Shown here piece after piece: positions 1 to 13,500 of a stretch of 64,000 nt of DNA. The notes beneath the pieces were generated by a model, which did not search any database, was not told the DNA's origin, and saw only the letters and a program-made list of their open reading frames with translations. Every line of letters begins with the position of its first letter. Position 1 is the stretch's first letter. The DNA comes from Parasteatoda lunata. Lineage: Eukaryota > Arthropoda > Arachnida > Araneae > Theridiidae. The translations under genes and the position numbers were made by a program. Where the stretch lies: contig OX421974.1 in assembly GCA_949128135.1 (NCBI GenBank), positions 111,566,828-111,630,827 of the forward strand, in the 5' to 3' direction.

Positions 1-45
1 CTGTTTTTTTTTTTTTTTTTTTTTGATTCTTCAATTTTTCTTTCA

Positions 46-1108
46 TTAGTAATCAGGGTTGGCAAGGTTTAGGACAGAGTGGATTAATCCACGGTTTAAA
101 CCGTCCTGTCCAAAACCTTTTTACTCAAATTTTGCCACAATTTTATCTGAACAATATTTAAAAGGTAAAATAAACATATAACTAATAACATATTGATAAT
201 TAAATCTACTAGAGAATATTTGTTTCTATAAGTATAATGTTTTATTAATATTGTTTGACTCTTCAATTAACATTAAACAAAGGAAGATTAATCAGTAATC
301 AAGTTCAATTGGTCCTCTCATTCAATAGTACATAACTGAAGTTTGACCTTATCATACAGGTTAAGCTATAAGGGACTAAGTGCTTGGTTAGTCATTAACA
401 GGTTTATTTATCTATAGTAATATCCAAGAATACTTTTATTTCATTCTTGTTCGATTCTTTTAGCATAGTGGTGATACATCACCAGTGTCAGTAACTGAAA
501 CTGATGCTATGCCCTTCAAAACTGTTAATACATTTTTCAGTTATTTTGTATTTCCAATTTAAACTAATATATTTATATTTTAAAAAAAAAATTTTAAAAT
601 AGATGTCCTTTTTATCATTCTGTAATGCAGAAATTATAAAAAATTTTTAAAGAAATATAGTGAAAAATAAAAGGTTAATTTTTAAACGAATTTATTATTT
701 TTTAAAAAAAAATTATTATTATTTTTATTATTGCATTATTTATCTTTATGCAAAAACATAATTTATCAGTATTAAAAGCAAATTTATATTCAAAGGATAA
801 GGTATTCGCTTTTGTTGTTCAATGAATTGTGGAGCTTCAAAAATTATAAACCTTTTCCTATTATATTATATTATTTTCCGTTAATAAGTTAAAGTAAATT
901 TTATAAAAAATATCAAATATTTATTGATTCATGTAATTATTATGTGTACAATGGTTACACCTATAGAATTTTTACCTTTTACCAAAGTTCAAGGTTTTGG
1001 GCAGTTTAACCCAGTTTAGGACAGTTTTACCCAGTTTAGGACAGTAAAACCCACGTGTCCTGTTCAAAACCAGTTTAGGACGTCTAAAACCCCAACCCTG
1101 TTAGTAAT
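46..1108. mobile_element. Non-autonomous hAT element with 8-bp TSD
   Basis: The element proper is 54-1100. Its ends are inverted (CAGGGTTGGCAAGGTTT at the left; the right end reads AAAACCCCAACCCTG), and it is flanked by an exact 8-bp direct repeat TTAGTAAT at 46-53 and 1101-1108. CAGGG termini with 8-bp target duplications are typical of the hAT superfamily. The subterminal regions carry short repeats of the form CAGTTTAGGACAGT. No transposase reading frame remains. The same terminal sequence recurs in the element at 11732-12796. Confidence 0.85.
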
Positions 1109-1501
1109 ATAATCTAACATTTCTAAGACAAACATAGGATCATTTTTATATGCATCGAAATTTTCTATCTAATTTTTTATTTCTATCACGGTTACATTTT
1201 CTATGTTTCAATATTCAGTTCAATTGTTAAGCTGTATTCTAATTTAAGGATGGCTGTAACATACATGCCAAATTTAACACACCAGAAAGTTTAAATTGAC
1301 TTTAAAAGAAATTTGAAACAAAAATATTTTCTTAATCAGCAATAAACATAGAAATTGCTCTTTCATTAAATCAAAATCCTATCCTTGTTCTTCCTTGTCA
1401 CTACAGATGTGTTCAAGTCTATAATGAGATGAAAAATCATTGTGAATCTTTGTTTTATATGATTTATACACTTGCTAATAAAGTTTCATTTATTTTTAAA
1501 G

Positions 1502-1571
1502 GAATATCATGCTAATGGGCCACTTTTTGCAGAAATGCATTGCTATCAAAACATTGGAAAGCCTGCTCGTA
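1502..1571 (+). CDS. VRK1: VRK-like kinase, first exon visible in window
   Basis: Acceptor AAAG, donor GTAAGT. The exon encodes EYHANGPLFAEM and ends QNIGKPAR with one extra base (phase 1). It matches the VRK segment just before the alphaC region. Earlier exons were not found between 1 and 1501, most of which is a hAT element. Confidence 0.82.
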
Positions 1572-4500
1572 GTAAGTGTAATTCTTTCAAATTCTATATT
1601 TTGTGTATTAATTCTCTAATACAATATTTCTGAAACTTTTAATTGCTGCGTCTCCCCTTTATAAATCAGCCTGTTATTGCGGACCCTTAGACATTGAACA
1701 TCTGTCTCCCATCACATGGCCTATTCTAAGACTGACTCTGCTGCATGCAGACTTATAAACTTTTTTTTTCTTTTAAGAAAACAGTAAACGTCTAATTAAA
1801 AGCAAGATAAAGAAGAGCTAAGAATGTTCGTTCACATAAATGAGTCATTTGGAAAGGCATCAGAGCTTTCATGGGTAACTCTGAAAAAATTTCCTGTAAG
1901 TGACCTCAAAAGTTCGGAAGAGACACATTCTTGTAAACCAATTTCAAAGCTCTATCTATCAAAATTTGTGTTAGCTGTTGTTCTTCTACTGATGTGTTTA
2001 CTTTTAATGAAATATTCACTTAGAGTGTTTTTACCAGGGCTTATCTATGTAAGCAGCAATGATTCCATGTAGCTAAGTGTAAAATTTCTTGAAATCTAGC
2101 TCCGAATCCTGAAATATGTCCCCTCATTAATCTATCTCCACCTGTGCTTATGTCAATACATTTTGTCGTGTTAACTTTATGAATAGTCTTTAACTCCTTT
2201 AAGATGTCAAATATTTCATCGGGCAATCATATAAATTTCATTTGCCGCAGGTAATAAATAATATCTTTGTTACACAACTACCTTTTTAATTATTTTGAAA
2301 TTGTGCCAGAGCCAACACTTATTGTACTATTTCATATTGTTTATGTATTTTGTTTTTTCATAATACATATATATACATATTCTAACCTAAGAAAAAAAAC
2401 TGTTGAGCTTACAGAATGCAAGCTCAAAAAATATATGCATTTTATATAGTAATATAAATTTGAATTGAATATTTTTATTAAAGAAAGTTTATAATGTTTA
2501 AACGAAAATTGAAGAAAATCCATTATTGTGCAAAATAAAATTCAATATTTAGTATTATTTTTCAGATATTCTATATTTCGTGAATTAAAAGAGGTTTTAA
2601 GAAAAAATCTCCTCTGCTAAAAAAAAGAAAAAAATTTAAGCAAAATAAATTACCAACAGTAAGCAATTTAAAAACTCATGTTTTCCTCAAGTATTTCAAT
2701 TTTTTAGGTTGAAATAACATTGTATTAAAATATCTGGATTCTAAATACCACATACAAATGCATGGTGCTAACTACCGCAACGACCAAAAAGTAACTTTAT
2801 ATAATAACTTTATATTTATGATGAAATATGCGCTAATAAATTGTATCAAATAGTGACTATTTAAAACTCGCGATTAGAAACTCTTGTGTTGTATTAACGT
2901 TGTAGTTAAAGTAACGAGATCGTAAAAATTGGAAAGAAAATCATTGCAATAATTGCAACAAAAAAGATTAAATTTACAATGAAATTAGCGAAAGTAAAGT
3001 GTGCCAATAAGTAATTATTGTAGTGCTTAATTTAAAATTTGCATGTCATAATAAAATCGGAATTTTTATAACTGCGTATGAATGCATCTCAGAAACTGCC
3101 AAAAAAAATTTTGAAAAGCGTGTATTTGCAATGCAATGGGCACAAACTAACTCTGGCAAAATGTTATCGCTTAAATGTGCGATTTATGACTCAAGAGTCA
3201 TAATAAATGTATTGGGAATTTATAAAACACTTGGAAATTAGTAGTTAAAAATACTAAAAAACTATCTAAACGTCACTTAGATTTTAAATGTGGCGATTTG
3301 AAACTCGCGTATCATAACAAAATTTCTGGATTTTCAAAATCATGTGGTAAAGTGTAGCAAAAACTAATAAGTTTTTTCTTAAATAAGTTGCTATAAAGGT
3401 GAGGTATTCTTCATTGGTTGGTAATTTAATTATAAATCTTATTTCAAAATATTCTGTTAAATACAAAACATGTATGGTATGTAAATTGATAGGATATTGA
3501 TTTTTTGTACATGAAATTTTCAGTGTTTTTCACTTTGTCACTATCTCCCCTGTATATTAAAGTGCTTAAAAGTTCAGGGGTCGCATTCCCCCTAAAATTC
3601 ATAAAATTCCTAAAACTATGTGCAAACCCTAAAATTCCTAAAAATCTGATAAAATTTTGTTGGTGTTCCTAAAAAATTAGAGTTATAAGCTAAATATAAA
3701 TAAAAAAGCAATAATCTAAAATATAAGAATTTAACTACATTATTTAAAACTGTTTTAATTTTGCCATATGGGAATTCTGATCCTGAGAGGTTTTTCGATA
3801 AATAAAGCAATGCTTAATGTGATTCACCATGAGAATACTATTATGTCTCTTAGACTAATCAAAGATACCATTCGAAATTATGGAGGAGTGTTGAAGATCA
3901 CCACAACACTATTGAGGGCAGTAAAAGAATCTCACAAATCATATCAAGAATATATGATCATATTTAATTTGTTTTTCTCGATGTCTAATTTGTTGCAAAA
4001 TGATCATATTTAATTTTTTTTTCTCTAACTTCTAATATAAATTGCTGATTTGAAATCTAATAATATCACACAATAGTTTTTCTTAATAAGGTAAGGTAAA
4101 GGGTAATAATAAAGTTTTAATTAAGAAGGTAAAAATTAAATAAAAATCAAATAGAAAAGTATTCTATTTTAGAAAGGAAGGTTCTTTTTTTAAAAAATTA
4201 CTATAGAATCGAAATAGAATTTTAATTTATGGTAATAATTTTAATTAAAGGTATGCAGATTATTTGTTCTGATTTTTCGTACTATTTTTTTTAATACTTT
4301 TATTGTTTATATAAACATCGCAGAGGATGAGAAAGGGAATTGTTTACAGTATATGTAACTTTAGTTAGCAATGTTTTTGTCATGATTTCCTTCAATTTTA
4401 TCTGATATTAAATTTTGGAAACTTTTCTATGTACTTTAATAGTACATATAAGTATCAGAGATATGAGAATTTAAATTGTTTAAAGTATATACAATTTAAG

Positions 4501-7500
4501 ACAGTATTTTTGTTAATATTTAAGTTGATACAGTTTTTATATGGTATATTTTTACTTCATAAATGATTAAAACATTTTCTGTATACTTAATCTGATAAGC
4601 ATAGGAAAGAAATGAAATTGTGAATTTTTTTAATATATATATCGCTTATAATAATTTTAAGTTCGTAAAGTTTTAGTCAAATATTGCTTAAATTTTTATT
4701 TGGCGTTGCATTTTAATTTACGAATTGTTTTGGATTTAATAAAGTATATTTAATTTTTCCTAGTTGGTGTTAATTTATTTTTTCTCTTGATTTATTCTCA
4801 CTTTTGCCTGTTCCTGAATTATGCACTTAATTTTTGATAGGTAATATGTAAAGTTGAAATTTCATTTTTACACTTTAGAGATTTCATTCTTGACTTAATA
4901 AATTTCAGAGCTTTATTTTATGGCTTGCAATTATTTATGATATGTATGGATGAATAAGAATAATCTTGTGTTATGTAATAAACTACCGTGTGATCTGTTT
5001 TTATCCTAGCAAAAACATATATTACCCATAAAATTTTTTGAAAAAAATTCCTAAAATTACCCTAAAATTTTAAAAAAACTTTGCTGCTACCCCTGAAAGT
5101 TGCTTATTTTTTATTCTAAAACATGGCTTCGCACCTTGGAGGAAATTTTTACCTAAAGTTAGAAGGATATTAACGAATCTCCCTCTGATTTAAAAATCGA
5201 TGTTCACATGTTTAAAATGAAACTAAATATCTAAGTTTAATTTTATTAAACTGTATTTTCTAATTATATATTTATTTAATTATGATATATATATTTAATT
5301 ATATTATTGTTTAAACAGTTGAAGAGTGGATCAAACAAAAAAAGCTTCCTTACTTGGGTCTTTCACCTTGTCATGGATTTGGTTCTTTTGAGTATAAAGG
5401 ATCCAAGTATCGTTTTATGGTTTTAGAAAGATTTGGAAAAGACTTACAAAAATTATTAGAAGAAAATAATCATAAATTTCCTCCAGAAACAGTGTACAAC
5501 ATTGCTTTATCTGTGGTAAATTCATTTTTAGTTTTCTTTTTTTTTCTTTTTTTTTGTGGTTTTATATACGTTTTTTAAATGCATTTATTAATTTACAGAT
5601 AAATGTTTTAGAATACATCCATAGTAATGGCTACATTCATGGGGATGTGAAGCCTGCAAACTTATTGCTAGGTCCTAATAAGAAAACTGAAAATCAAGTA
5701 GGTATCTTTATTACTTGTTACAAAATACTTTATTTATTATTATGTACAAAATTATTAACAGATTTTTCATAAATAGGGAAATTTTACAAAAAGTTTGTAC
5801 AGACTACTGTTTTTTGTATTTTTAATAAATGAAAAAAAAAAATCTGGTCCGTATTTTAACAGATTAACACAATTATGAGTAGATGTTTCAAAACTTCACG
5901 AAAATAATCCTTTTCACACAAAGTTTGGAATTTCCCCTGATTATACCTAGTTTCATTAATTGTGAAAAATGTCATTAAATAAGTTTACATTTTCACATTT
6001 TGATTCAGTTTATTTAAATGCTACAATCCTTAGTTACACCATGGAATATATATGTATTTCTGTCACATAAGCTGTTTAACAGATCCTGGATATTTTAATA
6101 TTGCGGGTTTCACATTTTCAATATTTTTCTCTCTGAGCTACAGTTTTTCTTTTTAAAACTCATTTTTTTTTTCAAAATTTAAAATTTTATTAGTGTTATA
6201 TATAACAGGAAGCCACATAAATGTTGCAACAAACTTCTTGGAGAGCTAGGGCACATCATCAGGATTAAAATTGCATAGGAGCCCTTGCCTTAAAATGTTA
6301 TACACTGCTAGATTGGCTCCTCAATTATGAACTGTTTCTTCGTGTGTTTCTGAACAGATCATAATAAGGAAGTGCTCTTAGCCACATACGAAGACATTTT
6401 CATGTGTAGGTTCCTAAGCAGTTTTAATTCTGAAAGTTGATCGTGCTTTGAAAGTTATGGTGAAGAACATGTTATTCCCAATAACTTAAAAATTTTAGAA
6501 CTCTCAAATTTTTATTTATTTCTATATACTATATAAAATTACATTTTAAAAATTATTGCCTACAATTATCTCAGTTTATTTTTACAATTCAAAAAGTAAG
6601 TGAAACTGACAACTTAAAATTGTAAATAAAAACATTTAATAGATCAAATTCTCTTAACAATTACTTCTTAACATTTATTTAATTCCCCTTTCACTTAATT
6701 TATTCTTTTGGGATCTTTTTAGGCTGAATATAGCAAATTTCTTTATTTATTGCATATTTAAAATTAAATCATTTGCATAACTTATGAAACTAATACAATT
6801 TTGTATTAGAAAAATCTAATATTTAGATAAACTTTTCTATGAGTTGTTCCTCTTCTGCTTCCTTTCTAACTTTGCTCTTAATATAGTCAATAATTAATTT
6901 AAATGTATGAATCATCAAAAGTATTAATTGTAGGTGCAATTTGTGTTTCTTTTTTAGGTTTATTTGGTTGATATGGGTTTAGCTTGTAAATATATGCGAG
7001 ATGGATCTCATAAAAGAGAAGAGCCTGATCCTAAAAAGGCTCACAATGGAACTCCAGAATTTACTAGCAGAGATGCTCATAGAGGGTGTTAGTAGTAGTT
7101 TATACTTTTGTGTTTCCATCTTACCTCCATCTTTTTATGTATTGATTACTGACAGAGAAATAATTACTTAAAATGTTCATTTCTTGAGCCTCTTATCCAC
7201 CATCTACTATCAATTATCTAAAGATAATTGATAGTGGGTTAGATTACCATTTATTGATAAATGTTTCAATTATGCTTTTTCTTTCTTTCTATGTATATGT
7301 ACAGTGGGCAAAAAAAAAAAAAAAAAAAAATCACCCTGAACAACTTTCGTTCTAATGATCGGATTTTCACAAACTAAGTATCAATCTTAATGGTTTCTGA
7401 AGGTAGCCTCAAATATAGTAATTAATTAGTGCTAACTATTAATTAAGTTACAAAATCAGATACAAAGACATACTTTCGGAATAAACATGTATTATTTTTA

Positions 7501-10500
7501 CATATTCGGTATTCTGACATTTGAAATGGGTTAGACAAAATTTCAAAAAAAAAAATTGGGTCGCAATAAAGAGTTACATATATGGCACAAGTTTTTAAAA
7601 AATGCCGAATTACCTCACCATAGAAGACACAACAATTGAAAGCAACCATAAAGAAACTAAATGAATGACAAGACAGCAAAACGTCATGTTTCTCCGTTGC
7701 TAAGCAACCAAGAGGAGTTTTGGGGCTGCTTCCTTGGCAAAGAAAACAGATTGTTTTCTTTTCAATCTCCAATTTTAATTGATTAATTATTTTCCAAGAT
7801 TTTAGAATATGAAAAATTAAACTTCTTATGTGACATTATTGATTTTTTTAAAGCGGTTTAAACGTCATCTGAATGAAAATTTTATATTAAAATCAAATTT
7901 ACATGAGTTATTATAAATTTATGAAGAGCTGTTGGCCTGTTTCAGCTTCAACACAGTCCTTCACAATGACAGTTTACATTAAAAAAAATTTATGCATTAC
8001 GAAATTCACAAGATATTTATGAAGTAAATAAATATAAAGCTAAAACTATTAGAGAATTGTGAATTACTAGGAGACAGAGCCCACTGTTCTCTACCTGTCA
8101 CCAACTTTCTCCCCCACACACACTCATACAGTTTCTTTGCTAAGCAGTAATCAACCTGCTGTCACACTTACAGTTCTGTAGAAAGGCATGTCTACTGTTT
8201 AGAGATCATCTTGTGAAAAAAAGGCCATAGTATAGAAAATTTTGGAATAAATAGAGATTATGTAGGAAAAAAGAGACTATGACTCTTGATATTTATGATA
8301 TTGCAAGAGTTAAAAAAAGATAGTTGGACTTTTTTTAAAAAAAAACGTTTTATTTAGTAATTTAATTTGATGAAAATGAATATAAAAATTAAAGTATTTG
8401 AAGATAGCTTGATTAACTTTTATTTGTACTTTCTGTAGGTTTTTCTAGACGAAGTGATCTGGAGTTGCTTTGTTACAATATGTTACAGTGGCTTCGTGGT
8501 GAACTTCCTTGGGAATGCCACAAAGCAAACAATGTGAAACTTCAACAAGAGAAAGAGAGGTAATTATCTTTTAATATTTTTATTTATCTTTATGGCATAT
8601 TAAAAAATAGTCATAAATTTGGGGTGTACATATAGTAAAAAAATTGATCACTCTTATAACTTTTGATGGGTTTGTTCCTTCTGTAAGTGCTATGGGGGCA
8701 AGGTCTCAAAGAAATATTTTAAATTGTTTATAGAAGTTAACTGCAACCATGACAGAATATGCTTATTTTGATGAAAAAATGCACTTTTGCAGAAGAAACA
8801 TCAATTTTTTTATTGCATTCAATTTTAGCATGCAAAAATAACCCCTGCTACCAAATTTCATGAAATTCTGACAGTTAAAAATGAGGGCTTAAAAAGACTA
8901 TTGAGCATTTGACACCAATTTCGGGCATTAATAGAAATAGATTTTTTTAAAGTATCACTTGGGAATTGTGCTGAAGTAATTCATTGCATAAACTTGCTGT
9001 TCTGTGTACTGTTAATGTTGTTTGAAATTTAAAAGATAAATAAAAAGTGGTAGCAAGATTTTCAATGTTATTCATTGTGTAAACTTGTCAACCTGCGTGT
9101 ATAGGTAAATAAGTATATTAATAAAATAAATATAAACTACGTAAAGTATTTTGCTACTTTATTTTTTTCTATTTGAATTCAAATGGACTTCAATTTCGCC
9201 TTACAATTAACATAGCATTTTCTGAGAATTTTTTTCATTCATTTGAAATGTATGAAGTAAAAAACAAAACTTAATGTTTATTTATTTATTTTTTTTTTTT
9301 TTTTCATCATGAAAGAAATGTTTTTTAAGACAGAAATTAAACTTACACAGTTGCTTCTGCATCCGTTGAATTATGAAAAAAAAAACTAGTTATTATTTCA
9401 TCATAGCTTTTATCTTATGAAAGGACAAATGCAAAATTATATAATGTGTGATTAAAGATTAAGTGTTAACTTACATAATAAAGAATTACTTTTGTGTTCC
9501 CTGCTGTGTGCGAATTTCAAATTGTCAATCACATATTTCCTTAAGAAATAGTTAATAAACCTGAAAAATTGATTAATAATAAAATTTCATTTTTAACTAA
9601 AATGTATGTTAGGGCATGGGTGCATCCAATACTTGCAAGTATTTCAATCTTGGTTGAAGACTTAAAATAAAAATTTAATTGGTTCTTCTTGGGTGTAACA
9701 TTGTTTTTAAGTATAAATGTGGCATTTTAGAAAGTGTAATTTCTGATTATACTCAATTTTATTAATATTATATTTCTAGGGAAAATAAATTAAACCTTAT
9801 CTTTAGGTGATACTCGACAAAATTTTGTTTTTGCCACCATATGCATAGTTTATTTTCTGTCCTTGAATGTAATTATGTAAAGTGAATTGATTTTCAATTG
9901 CAAAATTTCTCAGGGCAGGTAAATTCAAGGTACGTACAGACTCCTTATACTCCTTGGAATTAAAAAAGTTTCCAAGGAGTACTTAGAACTGCTTAGATTT
10001 CTAAATTAGTCCTTAGAAACTCCTTAGATTATTGTGTTGCATAGATGAACTTACTAAGTGCGCTGATGAATTTGCTGTCCAAACAGGGAAACTAAATGAT
10101 ACGACTTAGCTGTCAAAATCTAATAGTTTAAGAAAAACTTTAAAAGAAAAAAATTGAATTGCAAGTGTTAGAAGAAAAAATAGCAGCAAATAATTAACTG
10201 TTTTTTTTTTTTTTTTGCATAAAATGCATTAGATTTTCTTATGTATTCAAATTTAAAAAATATAAGATTGATAGGGTTTTATGGTAGGTAGGATATTATT
10301 GGTAGGGTTTAATCTTTAACATCTGTACTTCAACAAGATTTATTAAAATATTTGAAACTGGAAATAGTATTTATGTGTAAAAGTGATAATTTTATTTATT
10401 TTTCTTGGTGAAGTTTGACAAAGTCAAAATTTATTTAAAAATGGCTAGAAAAAAATATGCAAATTATACATTTTTGTGAGTTCCTTATAATAACTGCTTT

Positions 10501-13500
10501 TTAATTTTTTTTTAAATAAAAAAAATGTAGTTATCTTTAACCCAAAGATTTTTAATTTTTGATAAGTCCTTAAAATTTTGGACTCCTTGGATACTCCTTG
10601 GGTTTCTTCTGATCTCTGTATGAACCCTGAAATTTTATTCATACAAAAATTTATAATATGTAAAATTCAGCATTAGTGTATCTCTTTTATTTTTCTTTCA
10701 TCACTATAGTGTTTATTTTTTTATTAGGTTTATGAAGCACATTGATGACAGTTTAGATGAATTATTTGAAGATGAGGATTGCCCTGGTAAAATAAAAAAT
10801 ATGTTTTAACATTATTAAATCAGCCTTACATCAATTGGTAGTTATTAAATTGAAAAATTCAATGAAACATGTATGAATATATTGAAATTTTAAAAACTTG
10901 ATCTCTTTTTTTTATTTATTTATTATTTTTTTAAAGAAAATCTTTTAAATCTGACCATGTTTTTTTCTATAAACCTTAATTTTTCTAACTTTTTTAGGAA
11001 CAATTTTGTCAAAACTTTTCCAATGATCAAAACATTTTCCTTATTTTAAATATTGACTAGCTTTGCAAAAGGGTATAAATTCTACAGTTCACTTTAAATA
11101 GTTTAACAGAATGTAAAATAATGCAGTAAAACCATGAATATCTAAAATTCTTACATCTGAATAATTTATTGTCATGTAAATTGGAAACCATTTTTATTTA
11201 GAATGAAATCCAAATACTCAGCCCCACACCGTAAATTTTGGGAGAAAACTAACTTATTCGTAAAAGGAAAAAATTTTCACTGGCAATATCTCTGGTTTTG
11301 ATAGTAATAAATTAAGGGAGCTCTTACTCACTTCCTAAAAAGAAAGGCTTTCATATTTATTGTTATACTTATTGTTGGCTTTTAAAAAAGGTAATAATTT
11401 TTTGCTAACAAAGGGTTAAAGTTTTTCTTATTAGAAAGTCCTTTTTAATTTACTCTTAAATTAATGTAAAATCAGATTTAAAAATAAATTTTTTTCATAC
11501 TTTATATTACTAAAGTTTTACACTAGAGTTGTAAGATTTTGTGGTTTAAATGTTAGTATTTTTCACAAAGCCTGAAAATTATTATCTGAAACTATTGAAA
11601 TGTTCACCAAATCTTTGGAAACTGTAATGCCACTACTAACTAAATGTTAATCTCAAATTATTTATTTGTATTTTTATCTTGAATATATTTTTCCTACACA
11701 TTTGAAGAAATAGTTTTTTAACTGTGAAAACCAGGGTTGGCGAGATTTTGCCGCAGGTGGAATAAACTATGGTAAAAACCGTCCTGGCAAAAACCTATAT
11801 TTTCCAAAATGAGAGGACAAAAAACACATTTTTGATACAAAGTCATTCCTAAAATTGAAATATATACTATAAATATATATAATTTAAAAAAATTAGCAAA
11901 ATTATTATTCCATAATTAAATCATAATGTATTAATATATCATTTTAGTAGTTTAAAACATTGAGTGGAAAATTAGTGATTATTCTCTTTTTTCCAGTGAA
12001 ATGAACTTATTTTAAATTAATATAACTATAATTTAAAGCATAAAATATCTATCAACATGTGTAGTTAATTAAAATATACAAGTATCAATGCAATTTTTTA
12101 AATTTGCCTAAATTCAATACTTTATTAATCATCACAATACAATTTGTGCTGTCTCAACATAGCATAACAGTACACTAGTTTTGAAACATTATTTAGAGTC
12201 AACTTATTCTGAATTTTAGAATGTACAAATGAAAAATTCAAAAACACTCTTTCAATGGCAGTACTACTAGAAGGACATAAGTGTAAATAAGACATTAATT
12301 CCCAAAATTCACTGGAAATTTCACAAGAATTTAAATTGTGTGGTTTTGTTTGCATTTTGAAGTAATATTGAGAAATGAGGTGATTATCAAAATCTATCAA
12401 ATAAAACATCCATCTTAGCTTTCTTATGTCTCTCTTTAAATATAGTGTAAGAGTGATATGTAAAATAATACATGCCAAAAGTTATTATGAAGAAATAAAA
12501 AAAAATACAATTTGTAAAAAAAAACATTTATTTAAGGATTCTAAAATGAAAATAGGTCAAAAACTTTCAATCCTTTAAAACTTATTACCCTTATATTAAT
12601 TATTAATATTTTAAAAATTATTTTTTCATGTAATGTATCAAAATTATTATTCCTTATGATTGATTTAAATTTGCTTCAAGTATTTGTAATAATATTTAAT
12701 CAGCAATTTAAATAATCTGGATTTTGCCGGTTTTTACCAGGTTTTTGCCACTGTCCTGGCAAAAAACCGTTTTTGCCGACAAAAACTCCAACCCTGGTGA
12801 AAACAAACATTGTATTGTAAGAAACATTGAAATTTTACAAAACTGTTCTAAGAAAATTCTGAATGCATACCTGCCAACCCTACTCTGTTTTCTCAGAGAC
12901 TACTGAATTTCGCGTGATTCTCCCACTTGTCAGTATTAATTGAAAATCTCTTAATTTTTTTTTTCTTGTATGGTAACATCCCTATGCTAAGAATATATTT
13001 TTAAAAAATCCCCATAATAGAAAAAGCATTTCATCAAATCTCAATCAGGCTGATTGGAGCCAATATTTTTAAACTGCTTTCATTTGTAGCAATTACAATA
13101 AATTTAAAATATGTAGCGATTCAGTGCGAAGTATTCAAAATACGACACCTGATCTAGTTTAAACGTCTCTGCCTTTTTTTTTTTTTTTCTTCTTTCATTC
13201 ATTCTCTTTTGGAGATTATAAGGGTAAAGTTGTGTTTCGGAATTTGGCAGTGGTGAAAAGTGTTTTGTTTGGGAATTTTGATCCCAAATGGTAGAAAAGC
13301 TTGTGGATTATTCAATTTTATTTTCGATTACTCTAAAAAGAAATACTGTCAAACATATAAAGAACCATATTCCAAAGAATTTCCATTCTTCTTAAAGTCC
13401 CGAAAGTTTGATAAATATGTATTTTGTTCAGAATGTGCCATTGATTTCAATATTGTGCATTCTGATAAGGGTGATGTAAAAAACCATATTAACAGTGTGA

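Noticed and set aside
7443..7772. 109-residue minus-strand open frame as a gene
   Set aside because: No recognised motif, no splice or promoter support, and it lies in a VRK intron next to a long A-tract.
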